Shown: positions 8,367 to 17,038 of the stretch, piece by piece
Layout of the letters: the number at the start of each line of letters is the position of its first letter
Numbering within the stretch: the stretch's first letter is position 1
Origin: Sphingomonas beigongshangi
GTDB taxonomy: Bacteria > Pseudomonadota > Alphaproteobacteria > Sphingomonadales > Sphingomonadaceae
Assembly: GCF_016820445.1 (NCBI RefSeq)
Contig: NZ_JADHDT010000002.1
Coordinates: 434,001 to 498,000, forward strand
Direction: 5' to 3'
DNA length: 64,000 nt
Translations under genes and position numbers: made by a program
The notes under the pieces: generated by a model
Database searches by the model: none
Seen by the model: the letters and a program-made list of their open reading frames with translations, nothing else
Told to the model about the DNA's origin: nothing

Positions 8367-9575
8367 TTACAACGATTCCAGGCGATATTGGTCGCCGGGG
8401 CCCTTCAGCGCCCCCTGCGTGGCACCTTCGGCGCGCGCGATATAGCCCTTCGACTTCTCGACCTCGTTGCCGAGCGCGTTGACCGTGGTCTTCATCGAAT
8501 CGAGCGCCTTGACCTTGAAGGTGTCGATCGCGTCCATCGTGTCGTAGATGTTCTGGAACGCGCGCTGCAGCGTCTCCAGCGGGATCGTCGAGGCGGCGGC
8601 CTGCTCGTGGATCGCGGCGGTGTTCGAGCGCAGCAGCTTGCCGGTCGAATCGATGATGTTCGCGGTCGTCGTGTTGAGCTGCGTGATGCTTTCTAGCACC
8701 AGTTTCTGGTTGGTCAGCGCCTGCGCCACCGTCACCGCGGTGCGCAGCGCGGACACGGTCGTGGTCGAGGCGCGATCGACGCCCTTGATCAGCTCGACGT
8801 TATTCTTCTTGACGAGGTCGAGCGCCAGATAGCCCTGCACCGTCACCGCCATCTGCGTCAGCAGGTCCTGCGTGCGCTGGCGGGTGTAGAACAGCGCGGT
8901 CTCGCGGATCGCCTTAGCCTTGGCGGGATCGGTGTGGTCGAGGTCGTTGGCGGTCTCTTCCAGCTTCGCGTCCATTGCCTTGGACAGATGGATCATCTGC
9001 TCCAGCCGGCCCATCGCGGACCAGAGATTGGCGCGCTCGGTGTCGATCGCGGCGTTGTCCATCAACAGCTCGTCCTTGCCGGACGCCAGGCTCTTCAGGA
9101 TCGAGCTGATATGCGTCTGCGACGATTTGTAGCTGTCGAAATAGTCGCGCATCTTCGACCCGAACGGGATCACGCCGAAGATCTTCTTCGGCCCCGACAG
9201 CGCGCCCTTCTTACCGGGATCGAGATCCTCGATCACACGACGCAGCTGCGCCAGATCGGCGCCGACGCCCGTGTCCTTGTCCATCGCGCGGATCGGGCGA
9301 TCGAGAAAGCGGTTGGACTGGCCCGCCGCCTCGCGGATCTCCTTCGCGCCCATCGCGGTGATCGCATCGACGCGCTTGCCGAATTCGGGGCTGTTGACGT
9401 CCTCCGCCACCAGGTCGCGCACGAAAGTGTCGACGCGCTGCTCGAGCTGCGACTTCTTGGTGTCGTCGATTGGCACCAGCCCGGCGGCACGCTCCGCCTG
9501 CACCGTCGGCACGGGATCGGGCGGGGTCAGCACCAGGTCCGGTTGCGCGGTCAGCGTGTCGGCGGAAGTGGCCAT
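8367..9575 (-). CDS. toxic anion resistance protein TelA family
   Basis: The 402-aa soluble protein is almost entirely helical. It contains the family stretches FGVIPFGSKMRDYFDSYKSS (about 130-150), LSKAMDAKLEETANDLDHTD and ALFYTRQRTQDLLTQMAVTV. TelA/KlaA proteins were named for tellurite resistance on plasmids. Chromosomal copies paired with XpaC-like proteins are linked to envelope stress, and the biochemistry is unresolved. The gene is divergent from typA with a 373-bp shared upstream region. Confidence 0.88.
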   Translation of the reverse strand: MATSADTLTAQPDLVLTPPDPVPTVQAERAAGLVPIDDTKKSQLEQRVDTFVRDLVAEDVNSPEFGKRVDAITAMGAKEIREAAGQSNRFLDRPIRAMDKDTGVGADLAQLRRVIEDLDPGKKGALSGPKKIFGVIPFGSKMRDYFDSYKSSQTHISSILKSLASGKDELLMDNAAIDTERANLWSAMGRLEQMIHLSKAMDAKLEETANDLDHTDPAKAKAIRETALFYTRQRTQDLLTQMAVTVQGYLALDLVKKNNVELIKGVDRASTTTVSALRTAVTVAQALTNQKLVLESITQLNTTTANIIDSTGKLLRSNTAAIHEQAAASTIPLETLQRAFQNIYDTMDAIDTFKVKALDSMKTTVNALGNEVEKSKGYIARAEGATQGALKGPGDQYRLESL

Positions 9576-9948
9576 CGTCGTCCTCCAGCGGGCATCGGCC
9601 CGGTCGTCCTTCGCAATGTGCCGGTTGCCGGCGCGGGGTTCAAGTGTGTCATGCGAATAATACGCTTATAGCGATGCCATGGCGTCCGGTCACGTGCGGA
9701 CAGGTACGTGCGGACAGGCACGCGCGGACATGGACGACGTGGACGGCCCGCCCGCGTCGAAACCGCTTCCGTGCGAGGGCAAAGCGATCGGGAGGAGACG
9801 GCGTCACATGGCCTTGCGTCACGGCCTGTCCGATCGCCCGGCGTCCTCCCACGACCCCGCCGCACCCGGGTCCGCCGCCCGCCCTTCCCGCGGCGCAACA
9901 AATCCGCTATGGGCGCGCGAACTTCCCTCTTCCCGATCAGGATTTCCC
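9576..9948. other. 373-bp divergent intergenic region between telA and typA
   Basis: The region holds the promoters of both genes and no supported reading frame of its own. A frame open from 9679 runs into typA but its Arg/Pro-rich reading and lack of a ribosome site argue against use. The only clear structure is the 14-bp tandem repeat at 9691-9732. An AT-rich patch with TACGCTTATAG at 9661-9671 is the best place for a promoter. Confidence 0.5.
9691..9732. repeat. three tandem copies of a 14-bp unit
   Basis: Three head-to-tail units read CACGTGCGGACAGG, TACGTGCGGACAGG and CACGCGCGGACATG. Copies one and two differ at one base, and copy three at two or three. It lies about 215 bp before the typA start codon. 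It could be a multi-site protein-binding array or a simple slippage repeat. Confidence 0.75.
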
Positions 9949-11772
9949 ATGAGCCTCCGCAACGTGGCGATCATCGCGCACGTCGATCACGGCAAGACCA
10001 CGCTCGTCGACCAGCTGTTCCGCCAGTCCGGCACCTTCCGCGACAACCAGCGCGTCGAGGAACGCGCGATGGATTCGAACGACCTCGAAAAGGAGCGCGG
10101 GATCACCATCCTCGCCAAGCCGACGTCGGTCGAATGGCAGGGCACGCGTATCAACATCGTCGACACGCCCGGCCACGCCGACTTCGGCGGCGAGGTGGAG
10201 CGCATCCTGTCGATGGTCGACGGCGTCATCCTGCTCGTCGATTCGTCGGAAGGCGCGATGCCGCAGACGAAGTTCGTCACCGGCAAGGCGCTGGCGCTGG
10301 GCCTGAAGCCGATCGTCGTCGTCAACAAGGTCGACCGCGCCGACGCGCGCATCCAGGAAGTGCTGGACGAGGTGTTCGACTTGTTCGTGTCGCTCGACGC
10401 GAACGACGAGCAGCTCGACTTCCCCGTGCTCTATGCGTCGGGTCGCAACGGCTATGCCTCGACCGACATGGACGCGCGCGAGGGCACGCTGACCCCGATG
10501 TTCGAGCTGATCGTCAGCCACGTGCCCGAGCCGAAGGTCGACGTCGACGCGCCGTTCAGCTTCCTGGTGACGCTGCTCGACCGCGACAACTTCCTGGGCC
10601 GCATCCTGACGGGCCGCGTCAACACCGGCACGCTCAAGCTCAACCAGGCGATCCACGCGCTCGACGCCGACGGCAACGTCATCGAGACGGGCCGCGCGTC
10701 GAAGATCATGTCGTTCCGCGGGCTGGAGCGCGTGCCGGTCGAGGAAGCGCAGGCGGGCGACATCATCAGCCTCGCCGGCCTGACCATCGCGACGGTCGCC
10801 AACACGATCGCCGACGTCAGCGTCTCAACCCCGATCAAGGCGCAGCCGATCGATCCGCCGACGCTGTCGATGCGCTTCGCCGTCAACGATTCGCCGATGG
10901 CGGGTCGCGAGGGCAGCAAGGTGACGAGCCGCATGATCCGCGACCGCCTGATGCGCGAGGCGGAATCGAACGTCGCGATCAAAGTGACCGAGAGCGAGGA
11001 TCGCGACAGCTTCGAGGTCGCCGGCCGCGGCGAACTGCAGCTGGGCGTGCTGATCGAGACGATGCGCCGCGAGGGCTTCGAGCTCGGCATCAGCCGGCCG
11101 CGCGTGCTGTTCGGCGAGGACGAGGACGGCAAGAAGACCGAGCCGTACGAGACCGTCGTGATCGACGTCGACGACGAATATTCGGGCACGGTCGTCGACA
11201 AGATGAACCAGCGCAAGGCCGAGATGACCGATATGCGCCCGTCGGGCGGCGGCAAGACGCGCATCACCTTCTCCGCGCCGAGCCGCGGCCTGATCGGCTA
11301 TCACGGCGAGTTCCTGTCGGACACGCGCGGCACCGGCATCATGAACCGGCTGTTCGAGAAGTACGGTCCGCACAAGGGCAACATCGAAGGCCGCAAGAAC
11401 GGCGTGCTGATCTCGAACGGCGCCGGCGAGGCGCAGGGCTATGCGCTGGGGCCGCTCGAGGAGCGCGGCATCCTGTTCGTCGGCCACGGCGAGGCGCTGT
11501 ACGAGGGCATGATCATCGGCGAGAACGCCAAGACGGATGACCTCGAGGTCAATCCGATGAAGGCGAAGCAGCTGACCAACTTCCGCGCCAGCGGCGGCAA
11601 GGACGACGCGATCCGCCTGACCCCGCCGAAGAAGATGACGCTGGAGCAGGCGATCGCCTATATCGACGATGACGAGATGGTCGAAGTCACGCCCAAGTCG
11701 ATCCGGCTGCGCAAGCGCTACCTCGACCCGCACGAGCGCAAGCGCGCCAGCCGCGCGAAGCAGGCGGCCTGA
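9949..11772 (+). CDS. typA: translational GTPase TypA/BipA
   Basis: The 607-aa protein is a full-length ribosome-binding GTPase of the EF-G type. The start [20 protein letters not shown] gives the G1 P-loop, followed by [10 protein letters not shown] (switch I), [14 protein letters not shown] (G3) and [11 protein letters not shown] (G4). Domains II and III follow, and then the BipA-specific C-terminal domain, including [20 protein letters not shown]. TypA acts on 50S assembly and stress translation, especially in the cold. The start is the ATG whose residues align with the family N-terminus; in-frame upstream codons add about 90 implausible residues. A strong terminator follows 26 bp after the stop. 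Confidence 0.97.
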   Translation: MSLRNVAIIAHVDHGKTTLVDQLFRQSGTFRDNQRVEERAMDSNDLEKERGITILAKPTSVEWQGTRINIVDTPGHADFGGEVERILSMVDGVILLVDSSEGAMPQTKFVTGKALALGLKPIVVVNKVDRADARIQEVLDEVFDLFVSLDANDEQLDFPVLYASGRNGYASTDMDAREGTLTPMFELIVSHVPEPKVDVDAPFSFLVTLLDRDNFLGRILTGRVNTGTLKLNQAIHALDADGNVIETGRASKIMSFRGLERVPVEEAQAGDIISLAGLTIATVANTIADVSVSTPIKAQPIDPPTLSMRFAVNDSPMAGREGSKVTSRMIRDRLMREAESNVAIKVTESEDRDSFEVAGRGELQLGVLIETMRREGFELGISRPRVLFGEDEDGKKTEPYETVVIDVDDEYSGTVVDKMNQRKAEMTDMRPSGGGKTRITFSAPSRGLIGYHGEFLSDTRGTGIMNRLFEKYGPHKGNIEGRKNGVLISNGAGEAQGYALGPLEERGILFVGHGEALYEGMIIGENAKTDDLEVNPMKAKQLTNFRASGGKDDAIRLTPPKKMTLEQAIAYIDDDEMVEVTPKSIRLRKRYLDPHERKRASRAKQAA

Positions 11773-11798
11773 CTGTTTCGGGCTTCGGCCAAAAGGAA

Positions 11799-11830
11799 GG
11801 GCCGGTGGAGCGATCCACCGGCCCTTTTTT
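11799..11830 (+). terminator. intrinsic terminator of typA
   Basis: GGGCCGGTGGA pairs perfectly with TCCACCGGCCC (11-bp stem, 4-nt loop), directly followed by six T. It lies 26 bp after the typA stop. Confidence 0.95.
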
Positions 11831-11891
11831 CATGCCCCGGGAGAGCAGCGTTCGGACGTTCCGTCATCCCGCGGTGCGGGCGTCGTACCGT

Positions 11892-11945
11892 CCATCCACC
11901 GTTCCCCAAACACACACGCCGTCGCGTTTGAGTAACGGTGGATGG
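11892..11945. repeat. 12-bp inverted repeat downstream of the TonB receptor gene
   Basis: CCATCCACCGTT and its exact complement AACGGTGGATGG are separated by 30 bp. No T-run follows on either strand. The site lies between the typA terminator and the convergent end of the TonB receptor gene and may end or stabilise the receptor mRNA. The rest of the 199-bp gap shows no gene. Confidence 0.6.
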
Positions 11946-11971
11946 AGGGCGAAGCAGAGTAAGCTAAGCTC

Positions 11972-14317
11972 TTACTTGAACCGCCCGCTCAGCGAGACGC
12001 CGATGATGCGGGGCTCGTTGAAGACGGCGGCCATGTAGTTCTCGATCACGCCCTTCAGGTTCTTCTGGTTGGTGATGTTGCGCGCGAAAGCGGCGACCTC
12101 ATAGGCGTTGTCCGGCGTGGTGTAGCCGATCTTCAGGCCACCCTCGAAGTTGCCGTCCGCGTAGAACTCCTTCGTCCGATAGAGGACGAAATTCGTATAG
12201 CCCTGGACGTTCCAGTCGGTCGCGGCGAACAGCTTCCCGCCATTGGCGAGCGGCACGTCGTAGCGCGCGGTGGCGTTCAGGTTCCACTTGGGCGCGTTGG
12301 GCAGCGGGTTGCCGTCGATCTGCGCGAAGGTGTTGGCGCCGACCTTGATCGTCGGGTCGAGCACGGTGCACACGACGACGCCGTTGAGCTGGCAGACCTG
12401 CGCATAGACGCGGCTGTCCTCGATCTTCGACTTGAGCGCGCTGGCGCCGAGCGTGATCGCCAGGTTGCGCACCGGACGGAATTCCGCGTCCAGCTCCATG
12501 CCCCAGGCGCGCGCCTTGTTGGCGTTGAACAGCACGCCGTTGCCGTTGATGTCGTTGCCGTTCAGCTGGATGTCGTCGACGGTGTAGGTGAACAGCGCGG
12601 TGTTGAGCCGCAGGCGACCGTCGAGGAAGATGCCCTTCGAGCCGATTTCATAGGAGGTGATCGTCTCGCTGTTCGCGGTGGTGAAATCGGAGTTGAACAC
12701 CGCCGAACGGCCCTGGATCGTCGGGCCGCGGAAACCGCGCGCGACGCGGGCATAGACGCTGTTTTCCGGATCGACCTGGTAGAGCGCCGACACGTCCCAG
12801 CTCGGCGTGGTGTCGGACAGGCGCACGTAGCGACGGCCGCCATAGGTCGAGACGTTGGCGATCGTGTTCGCGGTCTTGACCAGCGCGGTCTTCTTCGTGT
12901 CGTTCGTCTCGCGCGCGCCGGCGGTGATGGTGAAGTCCGGCGTCACCTTGAAGCTGGCCTGGCCGAAGGCGGCCCAGCTGGTGTTGTTGTCGCGCAGCCG
13001 CACCCAGTTGTTTGGATTAGGCAGCGTGCCGTTGACGTCCGGCTTCAGCAGGAAATAGGCCCGCTGGTAGAAGTCCGTCGTGTCCTTCTGGTTGAAGTAG
13101 AAGCCGCCGAACTGCCAGGTGAAGCGCTGGTCGCCGGGCGAGGCGAGGCGCACCTCCTGCGTATATTGGTCGAGGTCGCGGATGTTGCCCTGGCTCTGGC
13201 CGAAGCCATTGGCGCGGCCGCCGACCGGATAATTGGCCGCCGCACCGCCGTCGGTATCGCCGCGGCTGAAGCCCGAGGTCGTCTCATAGGCGCTGATCGA
13301 GGTCAGCGTCGCCGCGCCGAAGTCGTAGGCGGCGTTCACCGACCAGCCGTAGGTGTCGTAATTCTGCGGGTTGTTCTGCGCCTCGTCATAGGCGACGCGG
13401 TCGCGCGGCTCGGCATCGACCGAATTGGAGCCCTTCACCAGCGCGGCGCGATGGAACAGCGTCGAGGTGCCCTCATAGCCGCGCGCATGGCCGGAGACGT
13501 TGACGGTGAAGCGGTCCGTCGGCGTCAGCAGGATCTGGAGGCGCGCGTCCTTTTCGGTGAAGCCGCCCATCGCGTTGCGGAGCGGCGTCGTCGTGCCGTC
13601 GGGGCTCGAGCCGGTGAAGACGTTGTCGACCCAGTCGTTGCGATGCTGGATCAGGCCCGACAGGCGGATCGCCACCTTGTCGGTGACGATCGGACCGCCG
13701 ACGCCCGCGTCATAGGTGAAGGTGCCGTACTCGCCGGCGGAGGCAGACATTCTCCCCTGCCAGGTCTGCGTCGGACGGATCGTGTCGAACTTGATGATGC
13801 CGGCGGTCGTGTTGCGGCCGAACAAGGATCCCTGCGGACCGCGCAGGACTTCGACCTGGGCGACGTCGTAGACGGGATTGGACTTGAGCACGACATGCTC
13901 GAGAACGACATCGTCCTGGATGATGGATACGGGCTGGCTGGCGCCCAGGTAGAAATCGATGTTGCCGAGACCGCGGATATAATAGCGCGGGAAGATGCGG
14001 CCCGTGGTGGTTTCCGCAAAGAGTCCGGGGACGCGACCCGACAGCGCCAGCGTATCCTCGCCGCCCGACTGGAAGGCGCGCAGGTCGCTGCCGCCGACGA
14101 CGGCGACCGACAGCGGCACGCGCTGCAAATTCTCCGCGCGGCGTTCCGCGGTGACGACGATGTCGCCCACTTCGCCCGCATCGGTCGAGGCGGTTTCGAC
14201 CGACGGGTCGGTCGCACCGGCCTGTGCGGGTGCGGTCGTCGATTGCGCGAGGGCGGGCGAGGCGGCGCCGGCGACGCCGACGAGCAGCATGGCTTTCAGA
14301 AGATGACGATTGGTCAC
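11972..14317 (-). CDS. TonB-dependent outer-membrane receptor
   Basis: The 781-aa protein has a signal peptide (MTNRHLLKAMLLVGVAGAAS, cleavage after PALA) and a TonB box-like start of the plug (GDIVVTAERRAENLQRVPLS). The plug domain (about 55-170) contains RYYIRGLGN and VEVLRGPQGSLFGRNTTAG. A C-terminal beta-barrel ends in a Phe-type last strand (VSLSGRFK). It should import a ligand such as a siderophore, cobalamin or a plant-derived compound using TonB energy. The substrate cannot be told from sequence, and no enzyme genes lie alongside. Its 288-bp upstream region is shared with the divergent small envelope protein gene. Confidence 0.93.
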   Translation of the reverse strand: MTNRHLLKAMLLVGVAGAASPALAQSTTAPAQAGATDPSVETASTDAGEVGDIVVTAERRAENLQRVPLSVAVVGGSDLRAFQSGGEDTLALSGRVPGLFAETTTGRIFPRYYIRGLGNIDFYLGASQPVSIIQDDVVLEHVVLKSNPVYDVAQVEVLRGPQGSLFGRNTTAGIIKFDTIRPTQTWQGRMSASAGEYGTFTYDAGVGGPIVTDKVAIRLSGLIQHRNDWVDNVFTGSSPDGTTTPLRNAMGGFTEKDARLQILLTPTDRFTVNVSGHARGYEGTSTLFHRAALVKGSNSVDAEPRDRVAYDEAQNNPQNYDTYGWSVNAAYDFGAATLTSISAYETTSGFSRGDTDGGAAANYPVGGRANGFGQSQGNIRDLDQYTQEVRLASPGDQRFTWQFGGFYFNQKDTTDFYQRAYFLLKPDVNGTLPNPNNWVRLRDNNTSWAAFGQASFKVTPDFTITAGARETNDTKKTALVKTANTIANVSTYGGRRYVRLSDTTPSWDVSALYQVDPENSVYARVARGFRGPTIQGRSAVFNSDFTTANSETITSYEIGSKGIFLDGRLRLNTALFTYTVDDIQLNGNDINGNGVLFNANKARAWGMELDAEFRPVRNLAITLGASALKSKIEDSRVYAQVCQLNGVVVCTVLDPTIKVGANTFAQIDGNPLPNAPKWNLNATARYDVPLANGGKLFAATDWNVQGYTNFVLYRTKEFYADGNFEGGLKIGYTTPDNAYEVAAFARNITNQKNLKGVIENYMAAVFNEPRIIGVSLSGRFK

Positions 14318-14532
14318 GAAGGTCCCCTTTGATGATTCGGCAAAGGAGGCGTGGCCGTGCCGTCTCGTCCGCGCCGTTCCCGGCGCCGTCTCCGCACGTC
14401 TGTCGATGGTCCCGCCCCCCTGGCGTCGCGCCCGGCTAGCCGCGGAATGTGTCCGCTTTGTGAATGCAGCGCGCCTAAACAGCGGCTTAACGCGCCATTC
14501 CGGATCGGTTCAGCGCGACTCGGCCATAGACC

Positions 14533-14559
14533 GGAAACACGCTCGCACCCTTGTGCGTT
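14533..14559 (+). promoter_or_regulatory. possible EcfG-type general stress promoter
   Basis: GGAAAC, a 17-bp spacer and CGTT resemble the alphaproteobacterial general-stress sigma factor signal (GGAAC, 16-17 bp, CGTT) apart from one extra A. It ends 46 bp before the start codon of the small Gly/Tyr-rich protein gene. Confidence 0.35.
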
Positions 14560-14605
14560 CAACAGAGGCGGACCGGGCGTTTGTGAGTATGAGGAGGTTC
14601 GAGCA

Positions 14606-14956
14606 ATGAACGGCTTGTTGAAGAAGGTAGGCCTCGGCGTCGCCCTTGCGACGACCGCACTGAGCGCGGCGGCACCGGCCGAGGCGCAGCGTTGGGGCCG
14701 TTATGGCGGCTACGGCGGCTATCGCCATTATGATCGGGGCGGCAATGTTGCGGCGGGCGCGCTGCTCGGGGGCATCGTCGGCCTGGGCATCGGCGCGGCG
14801 ATCGCCGATTCCAACCGTCCCCGCTATTATTACGACCGTCGCTATTATTACGACGCGCCGCCGCCGCCGCCGCGGGTCTATTACCAGGAGCGGTATTACG
14901 CGCCGCCGCCGCCCCCGCCGCCGGTCGTCTATCGCGACTATTACTACGGCTATTGA
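14606..14956 (+). CDS. small secreted Gly/Tyr/Pro-rich envelope protein
   Basis: The 116-aa protein has a clear signal peptide (LKKVGLGVALATTALSAAAP, cleavage around AEAQ), then a Gly/Tyr stretch, then a glycine-zipper-like hydrophobic helix (AAGALLGGIVGLGIGAAIAD, about 49-69). The tail is built of Tyr clusters and two runs of six to seven prolines. Such proteins are common in sphingomonads as small envelope proteins of unknown role. A GAGGAGG ribosome site lies 8 nt before the ATG. It is monocistronic, with a stress-type promoter candidate in front and a perfect terminator behind. Function is unknown. Confidence 0.75.
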   Translation: MNGLLKKVGLGVALATTALSAAAPAEAQRWGRYGGYGGYRHYDRGGNVAAGALLGGIVGLGIGAAIADSNRPRYYYDRRYYYDAPPPPPRVYYQERYYAPPPPPPPVVYRDYYYGY

Positions 14957-14984
14957 GGCCAGCGGTCCCCAGGTTAACCGGGGA

Positions 14985-15018
14985 GGCGGCGCCGGTTCGT
15001 CCGGCGCCGCCTTTTTTT
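14985..15018 (+). terminator. intrinsic terminator after the small envelope protein gene
   Basis: GGCGGCGCCGG pairs perfectly with CCGGCGCCGCC around loop TTCGT, followed by seven T. It lies 28 bp after the stop codon. Confidence 0.95.
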
Positions 15019-15055
15019 GTGGAGCGGGTGGCGCCATCCCGCTAAGCGCAGCGCC

Positions 15056-15343
15056 ATGACCGATACGCCCCCCGACCGCCTGTCCACCGATCCGTCGAGC
15101 CCCTATTTCGACCAGCCCAAGCTGGAGCGCGGCATCGGCATTCGTTTCAAGGGCAACGAGCGGCGCGATGTCGAGGAATATTCGATCTCGGAAGGCTGGA
15201 TCCGCGTCGCGCTGGGCAAAAAGGTCGATCGCCACGGCCGTCCGCTGACGCTCAAGCTGAGCGGAGAGGTCGAAGCCTGGTACGAGCGTCCCGCGGAGGG
15301 TGAGGGCACTGGCGAAGGCGGGGACGAGGGCGAGACGGCCTGA
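15056..15343 (+). CDS. DUF3297 family protein
   Basis: The 95-aa acidic protein contains the family core DQPKLERGIGIRFKGNER, followed by DVEEYSISEGWIRVALGKK and LTLKLSGEVEAWYE, as in the proteobacterial DUF3297 family. It is cytoplasmic, with no signal or membrane segment, and ends in a Gly/Glu tail of low complexity. Its function is not known. It starts 38 bp after a terminator, so it has its own promoter in a very short space or depends on read-through. Confidence 0.8.
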   Translation: MTDTPPDRLSTDPSSPYFDQPKLERGIGIRFKGNERRDVEEYSISEGWIRVALGKKVDRHGRPLTLKLSGEVEAWYERPAEGEGTGEGGDEGETA

Positions 15344-15436
15344 CGTCCGGTCCCGCGATACCGGCGCGGCAGCGGCGTCGGCATCGCCACCCCGCACGCG
15401 AACCGTGCGCGGGCGCCTGGCGGACCTCCGTCAGCC

Positions 15437-15509
15437 TCTAGCGTGCGATCCAGCAAAGCTGGATCGGCGAGGGCCGGTGCCGCTTCCACGCACGTGGATC
15501 ACACTCTAG
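15437..15509. repeat. mosaic intergenic repeat, short form (copy A)
   Basis: Bounded by TCTAG at both ends. The left half holds the perfect hairpin GATCCAGCAAAGCTGGATC and the right half GCTTCCACGCACGTGGATCA. The two halves meet at GAGGGCCGGTGCC. The same halves recur at 17424, 19361, 24737, 39254 and 41311. The stop codon of the ArsR gene (TGA on the minus strand, 15499-15501) lies inside the right half. Confidence 0.9.
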
Positions 15510-15813
15510 CCGAGCGGACCGCGCTTCCGACGTCAGACCATCGGCCGCCGATCGCGTCCAGATAGGCGCGGGCGCCGTCAAGCGCCTCCGGGCGATAGAT
15601 GAAGTGCGTTTCCCTGCCGCTTTGCTCCACACGAAGCAGACCGACGCGTTCCAGGATCTTGAGATGCTTGGTGACCGCTTGCCGCGTCATGGCGCTCGTC
15701 GCGGCGAGACGGGCAATCGAGCGCGTGCCGCCGCTCCGCAGCGCGACGAGCAGCGCCAGCCGCGTCGGGTCGCCAAGCGCGGCGAAGATGTCTGCTGGGC
15801 TGGAACTTGGCAT
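15499..15813 (-). CDS. ArsR-family winged-helix repressor
   Basis: The 104-aa protein is a compact ArsR/SmtB-type regulator. ADIFAALGDPTRLALLVALR is the classic first helix pair, and IARLAATSAMTRQAVTKHLK is the recognition helix. The wing GLLRVEQSGRETHFIYRPEA and a C-terminal dimer helix follow. No Cys is present, so it is not an arsenic or metal sensor of the ELCVCDL type. The region upstream carries three copies of GCAAC-N6-GTTGC, the first directly before the start codon, which strongly suggests autoregulation. No divergent target gene is visible; the upstream gene on the same strand is the methyltransferase. Confidence 0.9.
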   Translation of the reverse strand: MPSSSPADIFAALGDPTRLALLVALRSGGTRSIARLAATSAMTRQAVTKHLKILERVGLLRVEQSGRETHFIYRPEALDGARAYLDAIGGRWSDVGSAVRSARV

Positions 15814-15814
15814 G

Positions 15815-15924
15815 GCAACCGACGTGTTGCATGAATCCGACCGATCGGCAACGATGCGGTTGCTAACCCTAATCCGCAGTCCATAGGTTGCGAATCGAAG
15901 TTTTTATAGCAACCGGCCCGTTGC
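15815..15924. promoter_or_regulatory. three-site operator array (GCAAC-N6-GTTGC) of the ArsR gene
   Basis: Three 16-bp inverted repeats with identical arms and identical 6-bp spacers lie at 15815-15830, 15848-15863 and 15909-15924 (spacers CGACGT, GATGCG, CGGCCC). Start-to-start distances are 33 and 61 bp, close to three and six helical turns. The first touches the ArsR start codon. This is the expected geometry for a dimeric winged-helix repressor. The remaining bases up to 16000 show no gene, but hold a weak copy of the mosaic repeat at 15957-16003. Confidence 0.75.
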
Positions 15925-16000
15925 CTATCCCCTTGTGTCATGACCCGATCAGCGAGCGGAGGCCGGTGCCGCGTCGACCCAGATTTGATGGATCGTTACC

Positions 16001-16870
16001 TTAGACGATCCCGACGATTGGTGCCTTATAGCATAAGGGGATCGTACGGTCGGTCAAACCGTGTGCGGCGAACGGTTTCACGCGGCCACCGGTAAACGGC
16101 ACGAACAATGCGGGCCCCAGCCGGCAACGGTCGAGGGTTCCGTCGGGGCGCTTGGTCATGCGCAGCAATTGCGTGGCGGTGTCGGTCGCGCCGATCGGCA
16201 TGACGATCCGGCCTCCGACCCTGAGCTGGTCGATCAGCGGCTGCGGCACGGCCGCTGCGCTGGCGGCGACGACGATCCCGTCGAACGGCGCATGCTCGGG
16301 CCACCCCAGAAAGCCGTCGCCTGCCCGGATGTCGATGTTCGTGTAACCCATTCGGCGAATGCGTTCGTCTGCGCTGTGCGCCAGCGGTTCGACAATCTCG
16401 ACCGAGGCTACCTGGTGGGCGACATGCGCGAGTACCGCAGCCTGATAGCCGGAGCCCGTGCCGATATCGAGCACATTGGCGCTCCGGTCAGCCGGCAGGT
16501 CGAGCTGGGCCGTCATCACGGCGACGACATAGGGATCGGAGATCGTCTGGCCGTAGCCGATGTCCTGGGGCAGATCGACATAGGCGGCAGCACGGCCGCC
16601 CGGCGCCACGAACCTCTCGCGCGGGATGATCGCGATCGCCGCGAGCGCGCGTTCGAGCGCGGGTGTGTCGGCAGTGGGATCGGCGGCGCGGATGTCGGCG
16701 CGGATGTCGCGCACCATCGCGGCCCGCTGTTCGACCGGCGACCGGCCAGCCCGGACCTTCGCCATCCTGTCCAGCAGACCGGTGCCACGCGGTTGCGCCG
16801 CGCAACCTGCCAGCGCCAGTGCCGCGACGCAGGACAGACGCGCGAGGTCGGACGAGAAACGCATGGCCAT
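16001..16870 (-). CDS. pcm: protein-L-isoaspartate O-methyltransferase with lipoprotein signal
   Basis: The 289-aa protein has the PCMT fold. IIPRERFVAPGGRAAAYVDL and the active-site region PQDIGYGQTISDPYVVAVMT lead into the SAM-binding motif VLDIGTGSGYQAAVLA, and FDGIVVAASAAAVPQPLIDQ follows. It repairs isoaspartyl residues by methylation. Unusually, it begins with a lipoprotein signal (VAALALAGC lipobox), followed by about 70 extra residues before the catalytic domain, so it is probably an envelope protein. The start at 16870 is preferred because GGAG lies 6 nt upstream; a start 12 nt earlier (16882) is possible. It lies upstream of the ArsR gene on the same strand. Confidence 0.85.
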   Translation of the reverse strand: MAMRFSSDLARLSCVAALALAGCAAQPRGTGLLDRMAKVRAGRSPVEQRAAMVRDIRADIRAADPTADTPALERALAAIAIIPRERFVAPGGRAAAYVDLPQDIGYGQTISDPYVVAVMTAQLDLPADRSANVLDIGTGSGYQAAVLAHVAHQVASVEIVEPLAHSADERIRRMGYTNIDIRAGDGFLGWPEHAPFDGIVVAASAAAVPQPLIDQLRVGGRIVMPIGATDTATQLLRMTKRPDGTLDRCRLGPALFVPFTGGRVKPFAAHGLTDRTIPLCYKAPIVGIV

Positions 16871-17038
16871 GCGCCGCTCCATCGGCTGTCATGGAAGCGG
16901 CCGCAACGAAACTTTCGTTCATCAAGCAGAGGCAGGGGGCGCCTATCGTCGACACGCGAAGGAGGCTGGTCACGCCTACGGTCGGGACACCGCTTCCGCC
17001 ATCGGTCTGCGCACCGCCGCCCCTGCCGGCAGACGACC

